Positions 1 to 6,505 of a stretch of 6,505 nucleotides of DNA are shown here, piece after piece. The notes under the pieces are model-generated. The model did no database searches. It was not told the DNA's origin and was given only the letters and a program-made list of their open reading frames with translations. The position numbers and the translations under genes are program-made. Source of the stretch: Gemmatimonadota bacterium (GTDB lineage Bacteria > Gemmatimonadota > Gemmatimonadetes > Gemmatimonadales > GWC2-71-9). How positions within the stretch are numbered: the first letter of the stretch is position 1; each line of letters opens with the position of its first letter. The DNA is taken from the NCBI GenBank assembly GCA_004357415.1, contig SMVY01000040.1, positions 1-6,505 of the forward strand. The letters are read 5' to 3'.

Positions 1-1124
1 GGACGAAATTCCAGCTCGTCCGCCCGGCGCAGGTACAGCTGCTGAAAGCCAATCGCCACCGCGATGTGGGATCCGTCGGGTGAAATAGCCAGCCCGTTGA
101 GCGGAGGGAGACTGTCGGCCAGCACGGTGCGCATGACAATCGGCGCAGGCACGTCGCTCGATCTGCCGAGGGCCCAGACCAACGCAAGGACCAGCACCAC
201 GGTGACGGCGGCGTGCACCGACTGGAGCCATCGTGGGCGGGCCGAGACCGTCCCTGACGTTGCGGTGGCGGCGCCCGTCCGATGGGCGAAGCCGCTCTCG
301 GTGAGCGCCGCGCCGAACTCGGCCGCCGTGGGAAAGCGATCGGCAGGCAGCTTCTCCAACGACTTGGCTACCGCTGCCGCGACGTTGGGGGGTACCGACT
401 TCCGCAGTTTGGTGACCGCTTGGGCGTCCTCGGCGATGATCTTCATGATGATCTGCTGGGCCGAGTTGCCCATGTGGGGCGGCTCGCCAGCGAGCATCTC
501 GTAGAGCACGCTGCCGAGCGAGTAGACGTCGGACCGCGCCGTGATCTCCTTCTCCGCCGTGGCCTGCTCGGGGCTCATGTAGTGCGGCGTGCCGAGGGAC
601 AAGCCCGTTTCGGTCATCCGGCCGCCTGCAGCGGCACTTACCGCCAGGGCGATACCGAAGTCGGCCACCATGGGGCGGCCGTCATGCATTAGGATGTTCT
701 CGGGCTTGATGTCCCGGTGGATGATGCCGTGGCGGTGGGCGTAGTCGAGGGCGTCGGCCACGGCGGTGGTGATCTTGACCGCCTCGTCGATGCCCAGCTG
801 GGTTTCGCGGTCGAGCTTGGCCCGCAGCGTCTCGCCCTCGATGTACGGCATGACGTAATAAAGGAAGCTGTCGGCCTCGCCCGAGTCGAACAGTGGCAGG
901 ATGTGTGGGTGCTGCAGGTTGGCGGTGGTGGTGATCTCCTGCACGAACCGCTCGGCGCCTAGCACGGCGGCGAGTTCGGGTCTCAGCACCTTGACCGCGA
1001 CCTGGCGCTTGTGCTTGAGGTCCTCGGCCAGGTAGACGGTGGCCATGCCGCCTTCGCCGAGGCGGCTGAGGATCTTGTAGCGGTCGGCCAGGGCCGCGGA
1101 CAGGCGTTCGGTAGGTTCGGTCAT
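1..1124 (-). CDS. Membrane serine/threonine protein kinase with propeller sensor domain, paralogue A (3' end off window)
   Basis: Encodes the first 374 residues of a PknB-type Ser/Thr kinase; the rest lies beyond the left edge. Seen in the translation: glycine loop GEGGMATV at residues 23-30, ATP-binding Lys45 in AVK, helix-C glutamate probably Glu63, catalytic HRDIKPEN with Asp138, metal-binding DFG at 155-157, activation-loop TET at 171-173, GTPHYMSPE at 178-186. All catalytic residues are intact. A linker (about 280-300) leads to one hydrophobic helix at about 303-320, then a first propeller blade with SPDG at 348-351. By family, the kinase is cytoplasmic and the propeller extracytoplasmic. 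The ATG at 1124 is chosen because its N-terminus (MTEPTERLSAALADRY) matches paralogue B and no in-frame ATG, GTG or TTG lies in the upstream spacer. No clear Shine-Dalgarno is seen. It follows kinase B by 79 bp on the same strand. The protein should be near 890 aa if like its neighbours (inference). Confidence 0.95.
   Translation of the reverse strand, partial: MTEPTERLSAALADRYKILSRLGEGGMATVYLAEDLKHKRQVAVKVLRPELAAVLGAERFVQEITTTANLQHPHILPLFDSGEADSFLYYVMPYIEGETLRAKLDRETQLGIDEAVKITTAVADALDYAHRHGIIHRDIKPENILMHDGRPMVADFGIALAVSAAAGGRMTETGLSLGTPHYMSPEQATAEKEITARSDVYSLGSVLYEMLAGEPPHMGNSAQQIIMKIIAEDAQAVTKLRKSVPPNVAAAVAKSLEKLPADRFPTAAEFGAALTESGFAHRTGAATATSGTVSARPRWLQSVHAAVTVVLVLALVWALGRSSDVPAPIVMRTVLADSLPPLNGLAISPDGSHIAVAIGFQQLYLRRADELEFR
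286..1124 (-). repeat. Kinase-module direct repeat, copy A
   Basis: About 839 bp encoding the N-terminus through the end of the kinase domain. It aligns without gaps, at protein level, to copies at 3044-3882 and from 5701 to the right edge. By eye roughly 92-93% of residues match copy B. An exact run of about 59 bp (691-749) is shared with copy B (3449-3507). Similarity falls sharply after residue 279, where the linker begins. Confidence 0.85.
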
Positions 1125-1203
1125 AGTACGGTATTCGGAGTGTGGAGTGCACCCGCCCGGTGAGTCGCGGCTAAAGCGGCGGGATGGCGGACATCGGTCA
1201 CGA
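1125..1203 (-). other. 79-bp spacer between kinase B and kinase A with an inverted repeat
   Basis: This is the only non-coding stretch in the window. On the minus strand it contains CCCGCC (1183-1178) and GGCGGG (1157-1152), which can pair over a 20-base loop; the stem is only 6 bp and no T-run follows, so it is not a convincing intrinsic terminator. I see no promoter pair with acceptable spacing ahead of kinase A and no purine-rich ribosome binding site. Read-through from kinase B is therefore the simplest expectation, but a weak structure affecting expression of A remains possible. Confidence 0.5.
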
Positions 1204-3882
1204 TCAGTTTTCCATCCTGCTCTCGAACTCTTCGAACCAACCGTCGAGCCACACGATCTGGGGATCGCTGGTGGTATCGATCAGGGCCCGGGAGGTCAAG
1301 AACAGGAATCCGTCGCCGTCAGGCAAGGCAACGAACGACTGGTGGAACCCGTCCAGCAAGAACCCCGTTGCGCTGAAGAGAGACCGTGGTGTGCCGGTGC
1401 TGAACGTGGGGCCATCTCTTACGGTAACCGCCGTGACGGAGAAATTCCTGTCGAGGTAGAACAATTCATCGCCCGAAGGCGACCACACCGGCTCGGTGCC
1501 ACCGCCGTCCGATACCTGCCGGCGACCGGCGTCGGGGTTGGCGAGCTGGCGCACGTACACTTCAAAGATGCCCGATTCGTTGGAAGCGTACGCCAGCCAT
1601 TTGCCATCGGGCGATACCGCGGGGTGCAGTTCGGAAAAAGAGCTCGCCACCAGCGTGATCGGCTCCCCGCCGGTCCCCATGGGAACGCCGATGAGGTCCC
1701 CCGCCCCGGCGGTGGCATTGTCCGTCCGCAGAATGAGCCAGCTGCCGTCAGGCGACCACACCGCTTCCTGCACCAGCTTGTCGATGTGAACCAACAAAGT
1801 GTCCCGACCGCTGCCGTCGGCGGACCTGGCGTACACCGCGCCGCTGTTGTCGACGCTGTCGCGAATGAAGGATACCCAGCGCCCGTCGGGTGACCACGCG
1901 GGGCGCCGGTCCCGGTTGCCGAAAGTGAGCCTGGTAAAGGGCCCACCGTCCAGTTCCTTGAGCCATACATTGATCGCGGCCCCCGCGCCCACCCCCACGA
2001 CCAACCGCTGGCCATCAGGAGACAAGGACAAGCCGTTGAAGGTCCCCGACCATGTGGTATCCAGCGGGGTAAAACTGCCGTCCCGGCCCACGTGGACGAC
2101 GAGATTTTCACTTGCTGAACCGGTGCCGCGGATATAAACCATACTCCCGGACGCCGACCAGGCGATGGGCGCGAACCCGTTCTGGAGCCGGACCGCCACC
2201 TCTTCGAGAACCGGAATCGCCTCGCCGGTAATCTCCAGCCGGTCGAGGTCGAACGGTGCCGCGACGGCGACACCATCCCGCCGAACGTACACCAGACGAC
2301 CGTTGGGCAGATACCACGCCTGCACCACATCGTCGAGCAACAGGCGCTGAGTTCCCGTCTCGAGGTCGAGCACGTGGACTGCCATGGTCACGCAACCAGA
2401 GGCGCAGTATTGGAACAGGACGCCGCGCGCGCCCGGCAACGCGGTGGGATGACCGATCCCCCCACCGACGAGTGTCGAGTCCCGGAGCGCCACACTAATG
2501 GAGCCGCCGGTGGCGTTCACCCGATGCAGTTCGCTCAACCTGGGATTGACGTACACGATGGTACCATCGTCCAGCCACGTGAGCCCGCCGTATCCCGTGC
2601 CGCCCACAGAGTCCGCCAAGGTGACCGAGGCGCCGCCGGTGGCACGCACCTTCTTTAGCTGTCCGTCTGCGATGTAGGCTATCCACTGCCCGTCAGGCGA
2701 GAAGACCGGGGCGATCGCCCGCTCGGTGCCAGCGAGGGCGACAGGATCAAGTTGGTCGCGCCGCTTGAGCCACAGGAGACCGTCCGGCTGGTTCTCTCTG
2801 AACGCCAGCAGGGTTCCGTCCGGTGAGAGCGCCATCGACGGAACGCTCGGCATCGGCTGTAACCCGCTACCAAAAGTGATGTGGTGCCACTCACTGGGGC
2901 TGTTTCCACCACGCCAGGCACGAGTCCACCCCCAAACGCCCAGCACGGCCAGCACGATCACACAGGCGGACAAGACCCACGTGACAGCCGGACGAGGTCG
3001 TCGCTCTCGTTGGTCCAGGGTGCCGGCGATGGCAGTGTTGCCCACGAAGTGGCTGTCACCCAAGGCTGAGGCGAAATCAGCAGCGGACGCGAACCGGTCC
3101 GCCGGCACCTTCTCCAATGACTGGGCCACCGCCGCCGCCACGTTGGGCGGCACCGACTTGCGCAGTTCGGTGACCGGCGCAGCGTCTTCGGAGATGATCT
3201 TCATGATGATCTGCTGGGCCGTGCCCCCAAGATGCGGTGGCGCACCGGCCAGCATCTCGTACAACACGCTGCCGAGCGAGTACACATCTGACCGGGCGGT
3301 GATCTCCTTCTCCGCCGTAGCCTGTTCAGGACTCATGTAGTGGGGGGTGCCGAGCGAGAGGCCGGTTTCCGTCATCCGGCCACCGGCCGCCGCGCTCACC
3401 GCCAGGGCGATGCCAAAGTCGGCCACCATGGGGCGGCCGTCGTGCAGCAGGATGTTCTCGGGCTTGATGTCCCGGTGGATGATGCCGTGGCGGTGGGCGT
3501 AGTCGAGCGCGTCGGCCACGTCGGTGGTGATCTTGACCGCCTCGTCGATCCCTAACTGGGTTTCGCGGTCGAGCTTGGACCGGAGCGTCTCGCCCTCGAT
3601 GTAGGGCATGACATAATAAAGGAAACCGTCCGTCTCGCCCGAGTCGAACAGCGGGAGGATGTGGGGGTGTTGCAGGTTGGCGGTGGTGGTGATTTCCTGG
3701 ACGAAGCGCTCTGCGCCGAGGACGGCGGCAAGTTCGGGCTTCAGCACCTTGACCGCGACCTGCCGCTTGTGCTTGAGGTCCTCGGCCAGGTACACGGTGG
3801 CCATGCCACCCTCGCCCAAACGGCTGAGGATCTGGTATCGGTCAGCCAGGGCCGTGCTGAGCCGCTCAGTGGATTCGGTCAA
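1204..3882 (-). CDS. Membrane serine/threonine protein kinase with PD40/TolB-like beta-propeller, paralogue B (complete)
   Basis: Complete 892-residue receptor-like kinase. Kinase domain at about 16-275: glycine loop 23-30, Lys45, Glu63, HRDIKPEN 136-143 (base Asp138), DFG 155-157, activation-loop Thr171 and Thr173, SPE 184-186, Asp199 in SDVYSLG. A charged linker rich in Arg (290-297) precedes one membrane helix (about 300-319). About 570 residues of propeller follow, with repeated SPDG strands (353-356, 395-398 and further copies such as LSPDGQRLVVG, WSPDGRWVSFI, VSPDGKWLAYAS), ending in a WFEEFESRMEN tail. Known of the family: the cytoplasmic kinase phosphorylates proteins on Ser/Thr, and PD40 propellers bind protein or ligand. 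The input sensed here is unknown. The start is TTG at 3882, overlapping the stop of kinase C; the same frame stays open to 4623, but that extension lies over kinase C and resembles nothing. Only three cysteines: one in the helix (307) and the pair 493/497. Confidence 0.96.
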   Translation of the reverse strand: MTESTERLSTALADRYQILSRLGEGGMATVYLAEDLKHKRQVAVKVLKPELAAVLGAERFVQEITTTANLQHPHILPLFDSGETDGFLYYVMPYIEGETLRSKLDRETQLGIDEAVKITTDVADALDYAHRHGIIHRDIKPENILLHDGRPMVADFGIALAVSAAAGGRMTETGLSLGTPHYMSPEQATAEKEITARSDVYSLGSVLYEMLAGAPPHLGGTAQQIIMKIISEDAAPVTELRKSVPPNVAAAVAQSLEKVPADRFASAADFASALGDSHFVGNTAIAGTLDQRERRPRPAVTWVLSACVIVLAVLGVWGWTRAWRGGNSPSEWHHITFGSGLQPMPSVPSMALSPDGTLLAFRENQPDGLLWLKRRDQLDPVALAGTERAIAPVFSPDGQWIAYIADGQLKKVRATGGASVTLADSVGGTGYGGLTWLDDGTIVYVNPRLSELHRVNATGGSISVALRDSTLVGGGIGHPTALPGARGVLFQYCASGCVTMAVHVLDLETGTQRLLLDDVVQAWYLPNGRLVYVRRDGVAVAAPFDLDRLEITGEAIPVLEEVAVRLQNGFAPIAWSASGSMVYIRGTGSASENLVVHVGRDGSFTPLDTTWSGTFNGLSLSPDGQRLVVGVGAGAAINVWLKELDGGPFTRLTFGNRDRRPAWSPDGRWVSFIRDSVDNSGAVYARSADGSGRDTLLVHIDKLVQEAVWSPDGSWLILRTDNATAGAGDLIGVPMGTGGEPITLVASSFSELHPAVSPDGKWLAYASNESGIFEVYVRQLANPDAGRRQVSDGGGTEPVWSPSGDELFYLDRNFSVTAVTVRDGPTFSTGTPRSLFSATGFLLDGFHQSFVALPDGDGFLFLTSRALIDTTSDPQIVWLDGWFEEFESRMEN
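3044..3882 (-). repeat. Kinase-module direct repeat, copy B
   Basis: Second copy of the module, offset 2758 bp from copy A. Bases 3473-3549 are identical to 6130-6206 in copy C across 77 bp, including every third codon position, which covers the DVADALDYAHRHGIIHR region. It shares the EKEITARSD segment with copy A rather than copy C. Confidence 0.85.
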
Positions 3883-3893
3883 CGTCCCACCTT
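3879..3893 (-). promoter_or_regulatory. TTGA stop-start overlap with weak ribosome binding site (kinase C to kinase B)
   Basis: On the minus strand the bases at 3882-3879 read TTGA: the TTG start of kinase B shares two bases with the TGA stop of kinase C. Seven bases before the TTG lies AAGG (3893-3890), followed by a further G-rich TGGGA, a weak Shine-Dalgarno. The TTG is supported by the matching N-terminus of kinase A, which has ATG at the equivalent place. Overlaps of this kind usually indicate translational coupling, so B is likely translated by ribosomes finishing C. That would keep amounts of the two proteins related. Confidence 0.8.
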
Positions 3894-6505
3894 GGCCTTC
3901 AGCTCCTCGAACCAGTTCTCGACGTAAAACACCTGGGCGTCCGCCCCGCCGCCAATCTCCCGAATCATCAAGAACCGCTGATCGTCGGGCGCCACGTCGT
4001 ATTGCTGACGGTTCCGTGCCGAACGGTATCCCGCCAGGGGAAAGAGCGAGCGAGGCGTGCCCGGCGTGAGCGTCGGGCCGGTCAGTTCGACCACCATGAA
4101 CTGGTCGCCGCTCTTGTAGAACAGCTCTCGACCGCTGTGGGCCCAGCGCGGCTCGGTGCCTCCGTTGCGGGAAACGAGGCGGCGGGAGGACATGCTGGGG
4201 AATGGGGAGAGATAGATCTCGCGAATGCCCGTCTCGGCGGAACTGTACGCCAGCCACGCCCCGTCCGGGGACAGGGTGATCTGTGTAGTCAAGCCTTGGA
4301 CTACCAACGGCACGAGCGTGGTGTCGCCCCGCCGCCGCGCACGGACGTTCGCCCGTCCATCCTCGTCCGACCGGACGACCAACCACTCTCCACCCGGGGT
4401 CAACTCGGCCTCCCACAGTCCAAAGGTGTGTCGTAGGAGCAATTCCGCGGGCGCACTGCCATCTGCCGGGATCACATAAGCATCGTAGTTGTTCGGACCC
4501 TCCCCACCCCGTCTGTTCGAGAGGAACGTCACTGAACCGCCGTCCGAGGTCCAGAACGGTCGCCAGTTCACTCCACCGTCCTGGGTCAACTGGTATCGCC
4601 TGCCGTCGGAATGCCTGACCCACAGCTGAGTCGATCCGTCGCTGAGCGAGACCGCCAGCGCCTCACCGTCGGGGGACAGTGCCGGATACTCGAACGCGCC
4701 GTGCCACGTCGAGTCGAGCGGTGTGGCCGAGCCGTCGCGCGCCACCCACACCAGTTCCGATTCGCTGCCACCTCCGGTCGTCACGGTATAGACCACGCTG
4801 CCTGAGGGTGAGAGCGCAAAGGCGGTCGGCGCCACATCGTCGATGACGGGCACGGCACCAGTGGTCAACTCGAGCCGGTCGAGGTCGAACCCCGCAGCGA
4901 ACAGTCCTCCCGCCCTGTCGGTGTAGAGGAGGTGCCCGGTCGGTGAGTACCACGCTCCCGCGGCGTTGGGGATCAGTTCACGGGAACTGTCGGCCTCGAA
5001 GTCAAAGACCATGACGGAGGAGGACACGGCACAATTGCCGGGGCAGCGGGTGATGAGGATACCCCGGCTCCCGGGCAACGACGAGACATGTGCGGTCCCC
5101 TCGCCCCGGGCATTGCCTAGGACCATACTGGGGCTCCCACCATCGGCGGAGATCACTTGGAGGTCGGCCCCATCCCGGCCCTGGAAGATGATGGTGCCAT
5201 CGTCCAACCACGTGGCCGAATGGTGGGTCAGGGCCACGTCCTCCGAGAGTGTGATCGGGTTCCCACCTTCCACCGGGACTTTCCGAAGCTTGCGGTCTAG
5301 GGTGACGTAACCGATCCAGCGACCGTCGGGCGAGAAGAACGGCGACTGGCCTCCTTCCGTCCCGGCCAACACCGTCGACGTGCCCTCACCCCGGAGTTTG
5401 CGGAACAACTGGACACCGTCGGCAATGGTATCGGAGTAGACGATGCTCGAACCATCCGGCGCAATGGCCGCCTGGGTGGCATGACGTCGGACGCCTGGCG
5501 CGAGGAATCGCCCGAGGGGCTGACGCCACAGGACGACCCGTTGCCGGCTGGTGATGGCCTCGGGACCGGGAAGCAACCACGCCGCGGCTGCCACGATAAA
5601 AAGAACGGCATTCCCGGCCAGGGCAACGTGCCACCTTCGCTTGGGTACCTGTCCTGATTGGGCCGCGATCGACACCGCTCCACTGGGCATCCCCGGGGTG
5701 GTGAACCCGGTGTCGCCGAGCGCCTCGGCGAACTCCCGAGCGGTGGCGAACCGGTCGGCCGGCAGCTTTTCCAGGGACTTGGACACCGCGGCCGCCACAT
5801 TGGGTGGCACTGATTTGCGGAGTTCGGTGACCGGCCGAGCCTCGTCGGCGATGATCTTCATGACGATCTGCTGCGCCGATGAACCGGTGTGTGGCGGATC
5901 ACCGGTCAACATCTCATACAACACCGTGCCCAACGAATAGACGTCCGACCGGCCGGAAAGATCCTTCTCGGCTGTGGCTTGCTCCGGGCTCATGTAGTGC
6001 GGCGTGCCCAGGCTGAGACCGGTTTCCGTCATGCGCCCACCCGCGGCGGCACTCACCGCCAGCGCGATGCCGAAGTCGGCCACCATGGGACGACCGTCAT
6101 GTAGGAGAATATTTTCCGGCTTGATGTCGCGGTGGATGATGCCGTGGCGGTGGGCGTAGTCGAGCGCGTCGGCCACGTCGGTGGTGATCTTGACCGCCTC
6201 GTCGATGCCGAGCTGGGTCTCACGATCCAACTTGGCCCGGAGCGTCTCGCCCTCGATGTAGGGCATGACGTAATAAAGAAAGCTGTCGGCCTCGCCCGAG
6301 TCGAACAGCGGGAGGATGTGAGGGTGCTGCAGGCTGGCGGTGGTGGTGATTTCCTGCACGAAGCGCTCAGCGCCGAGGACGGCGGCGAGTTCCGGCTTGA
6401 GGACCTTTACCGCGACCTGGCGCTTGTGCTTGAGGTCCTCGGCCAGGTAGACGGTGGCCATGCCGCCCTCGCCGAGGCGGCTGAGGATCTTATAACGGTC
6501 GGCCA
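3879..6505 (-). CDS. Membrane serine/threonine protein kinase with PD40/TolB-like beta-propeller, paralogue C (5' end off window)
   Basis: Same architecture as its neighbours, with 874 whole residues visible. The first visible residues, ADRYKILSRLGEGG, align with residue 13 onward of A and B, so about 12 N-terminal residues are missing and the full protein should be about 886 aa (inference). An internal Met at 6461 lies inside the glycine loop and cannot be the true start. Kinase motifs are complete: AVK lysine, HRDIKPEN, DFG, TET in the activation loop, GTPHYMSPE. It differs from A and B at the stretch after the SPE motif (EKDLSGRSD instead of EKEITARSD). One membrane helix follows (core AVLFIVAAAAWLL, about 5580-5625). 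The propeller carries FSPDGRWIGYV, LSPDGEALAVS and LSPDGAWLAYSS strands and ends in NWFEELKAKVGR. Its only cysteines are a CPGNC pair at 5031-5045. It is upstream-most of the visible array and its stop overlaps the start of B, so the two are probably co-translated. Signal and substrates are unknown. Confidence 0.95.
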   Translation of the reverse strand, partial: ADRYKILSRLGEGGMATVYLAEDLKHKRQVAVKVLKPELAAVLGAERFVQEITTTASLQHPHILPLFDSGEADSFLYYVMPYIEGETLRAKLDRETQLGIDEAVKITTDVADALDYAHRHGIIHRDIKPENILLHDGRPMVADFGIALAVSAAAGGRMTETGLSLGTPHYMSPEQATAEKDLSGRSDVYSLGTVLYEMLTGDPPHTGSSAQQIVMKIIADEARPVTELRKSVPPNVAAAVSKSLEKLPADRFATAREFAEALGDTGFTTPGMPSGAVSIAAQSGQVPKRRWHVALAGNAVLFIVAAAAWLLPGPEAITSRQRVVLWRQPLGRFLAPGVRRHATQAAIAPDGSSIVYSDTIADGVQLFRKLRGEGTSTVLAGTEGGQSPFFSPDGRWIGYVTLDRKLRKVPVEGGNPITLSEDVALTHHSATWLDDGTIIFQGRDGADLQVISADGGSPSMVLGNARGEGTAHVSSLPGSRGILITRCPGNCAVSSSVMVFDFEADSSRELIPNAAGAWYSPTGHLLYTDRAGGLFAAGFDLDRLELTTGAVPVIDDVAPTAFALSPSGSVVYTVTTGGGSESELVWVARDGSATPLDSTWHGAFEYPALSPDGEALAVSLSDGSTQLWVRHSDGRRYQLTQDGGVNWRPFWTSDGGSVTFLSNRRGGEGPNNYDAYVIPADGSAPAELLLRHTFGLWEAELTPGGEWLVVRSDEDGRANVRARRRGDTTLVPLVVQGLTTQITLSPDGAWLAYSSAETGIREIYLSPFPSMSSRRLVSRNGGTEPRWAHSGRELFYKSGDQFMVVELTGPTLTPGTPRSLFPLAGYRSARNRQQYDVAPDDQRFLMIREIGGGADAQVFYVENWFEELKAKVGR
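5701..6505 (-). repeat. Kinase-module direct repeat, copy C (runs off window)
   Basis: Third copy, offset 2657 bp from copy B and cut by the right edge about 12 codons before the expected start. It shares the EADSF and RAKLD wording with copy A where copy B has ETDGF and RSKLD, so which pair is closest changes along the module. Confidence 0.85.

Noticed and set aside
64..504. Recurrent plus-strand open frames opposite the kinase modules (also 2726-3340 and 5551-5940)
   Set aside because: They resemble each other only because the kinase modules beneath are near-identical repeats; no independent evidence of coding.
1123..1151. Possible minus-strand promoter with TACTAT at 1128-1123 and TGCACT 17 bp upstream
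   Set aside because: The -35 match is poor (3 of 6) and transcription would begin inside the kinase A coding region, after its start codon.
682..1152. Minus-strand open frame of 156 residues overlapping the start of kinase A
   Set aside because: Arg/Pro/His-rich shadow of the kinase A coding sequence in another frame; kinase A has every catalytic motif in its own frame.
1152..1183. Intrinsic terminator between kinases B and A
   Set aside because: The stem is only 6 bp with a 20-base loop and no T-run follows on the minus strand.
1147..1893. Plus-strand open frame of 248 residues opposite kinase B
   Set aside because: Antisense shadow produced by high-GC codon bias; no recognisable motif, and its reach matches the propeller codons of kinase B.
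3883..4623. N-terminal extension of kinase B to an ATG at 4623 (1139 residues)
   Set aside because: It lies antiphase inside the well-supported kinase C propeller, has low-complexity composition, and is not matched in kinases A or C.
6459..6461. Internal ATG as the start of kinase C
   Set aside because: It encodes the Met inside the GEGGMATV glycine loop; the frame stays open to the window edge and upstream residues match A and B.

Overview
This window is GC-rich bacterial DNA with all of its convincing coding content on the minus strand. It carries three tandem paralogues of one architecture: a cytoplasmic PknB-type serine/threonine kinase domain, a single transmembrane helix, and a long C-terminal PD40/TolB-like beta-propeller that should lie outside the cytoplasm. 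The kinase wording (ATP-loop core GEGGMATVYLAED, HRDIKPEN, DFGIALAV, SPEQATAEK) and the WFEE tail resemble the large kinase-propeller families of Gemmatimonadota and, less closely, Acidobacteriota. I would guess Gemmatimonadota or a relative; this rests on memory of the family, not on a search.

Layout in the direction of transcription (right to left): kinase C (6505 to 3879) lacks only about its first 12 residues at the right edge. Kinase B (3882 to 1204) is complete at 892 aa and starts at a TTG that overlaps the TGA of kinase C. A 79-bp spacer (1203 to 1125) follows. Kinase A (1124 to 1) has its kinase domain, membrane helix and first propeller blade before running off the left edge. No gene-free stretch exceeds 300 bp, and I see no RNA gene, mobile element or CRISPR array.

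The main signal is the contrast between modules. The roughly 280-residue kinase modules are about 92-93% identical in protein by eye and share long identical DNA runs (77 bp between B and C), while linkers, membrane helices and propellers have diverged to short islands. This looks like tandem duplication followed by homogenisation (gene conversion) of the kinase half and diversification of the presumed sensor half. The three proteins probably form one transcription unit of receptor-like kinases that present different outer domains to a nearly common catalytic module. Signals and substrates cannot be read from the sequence.
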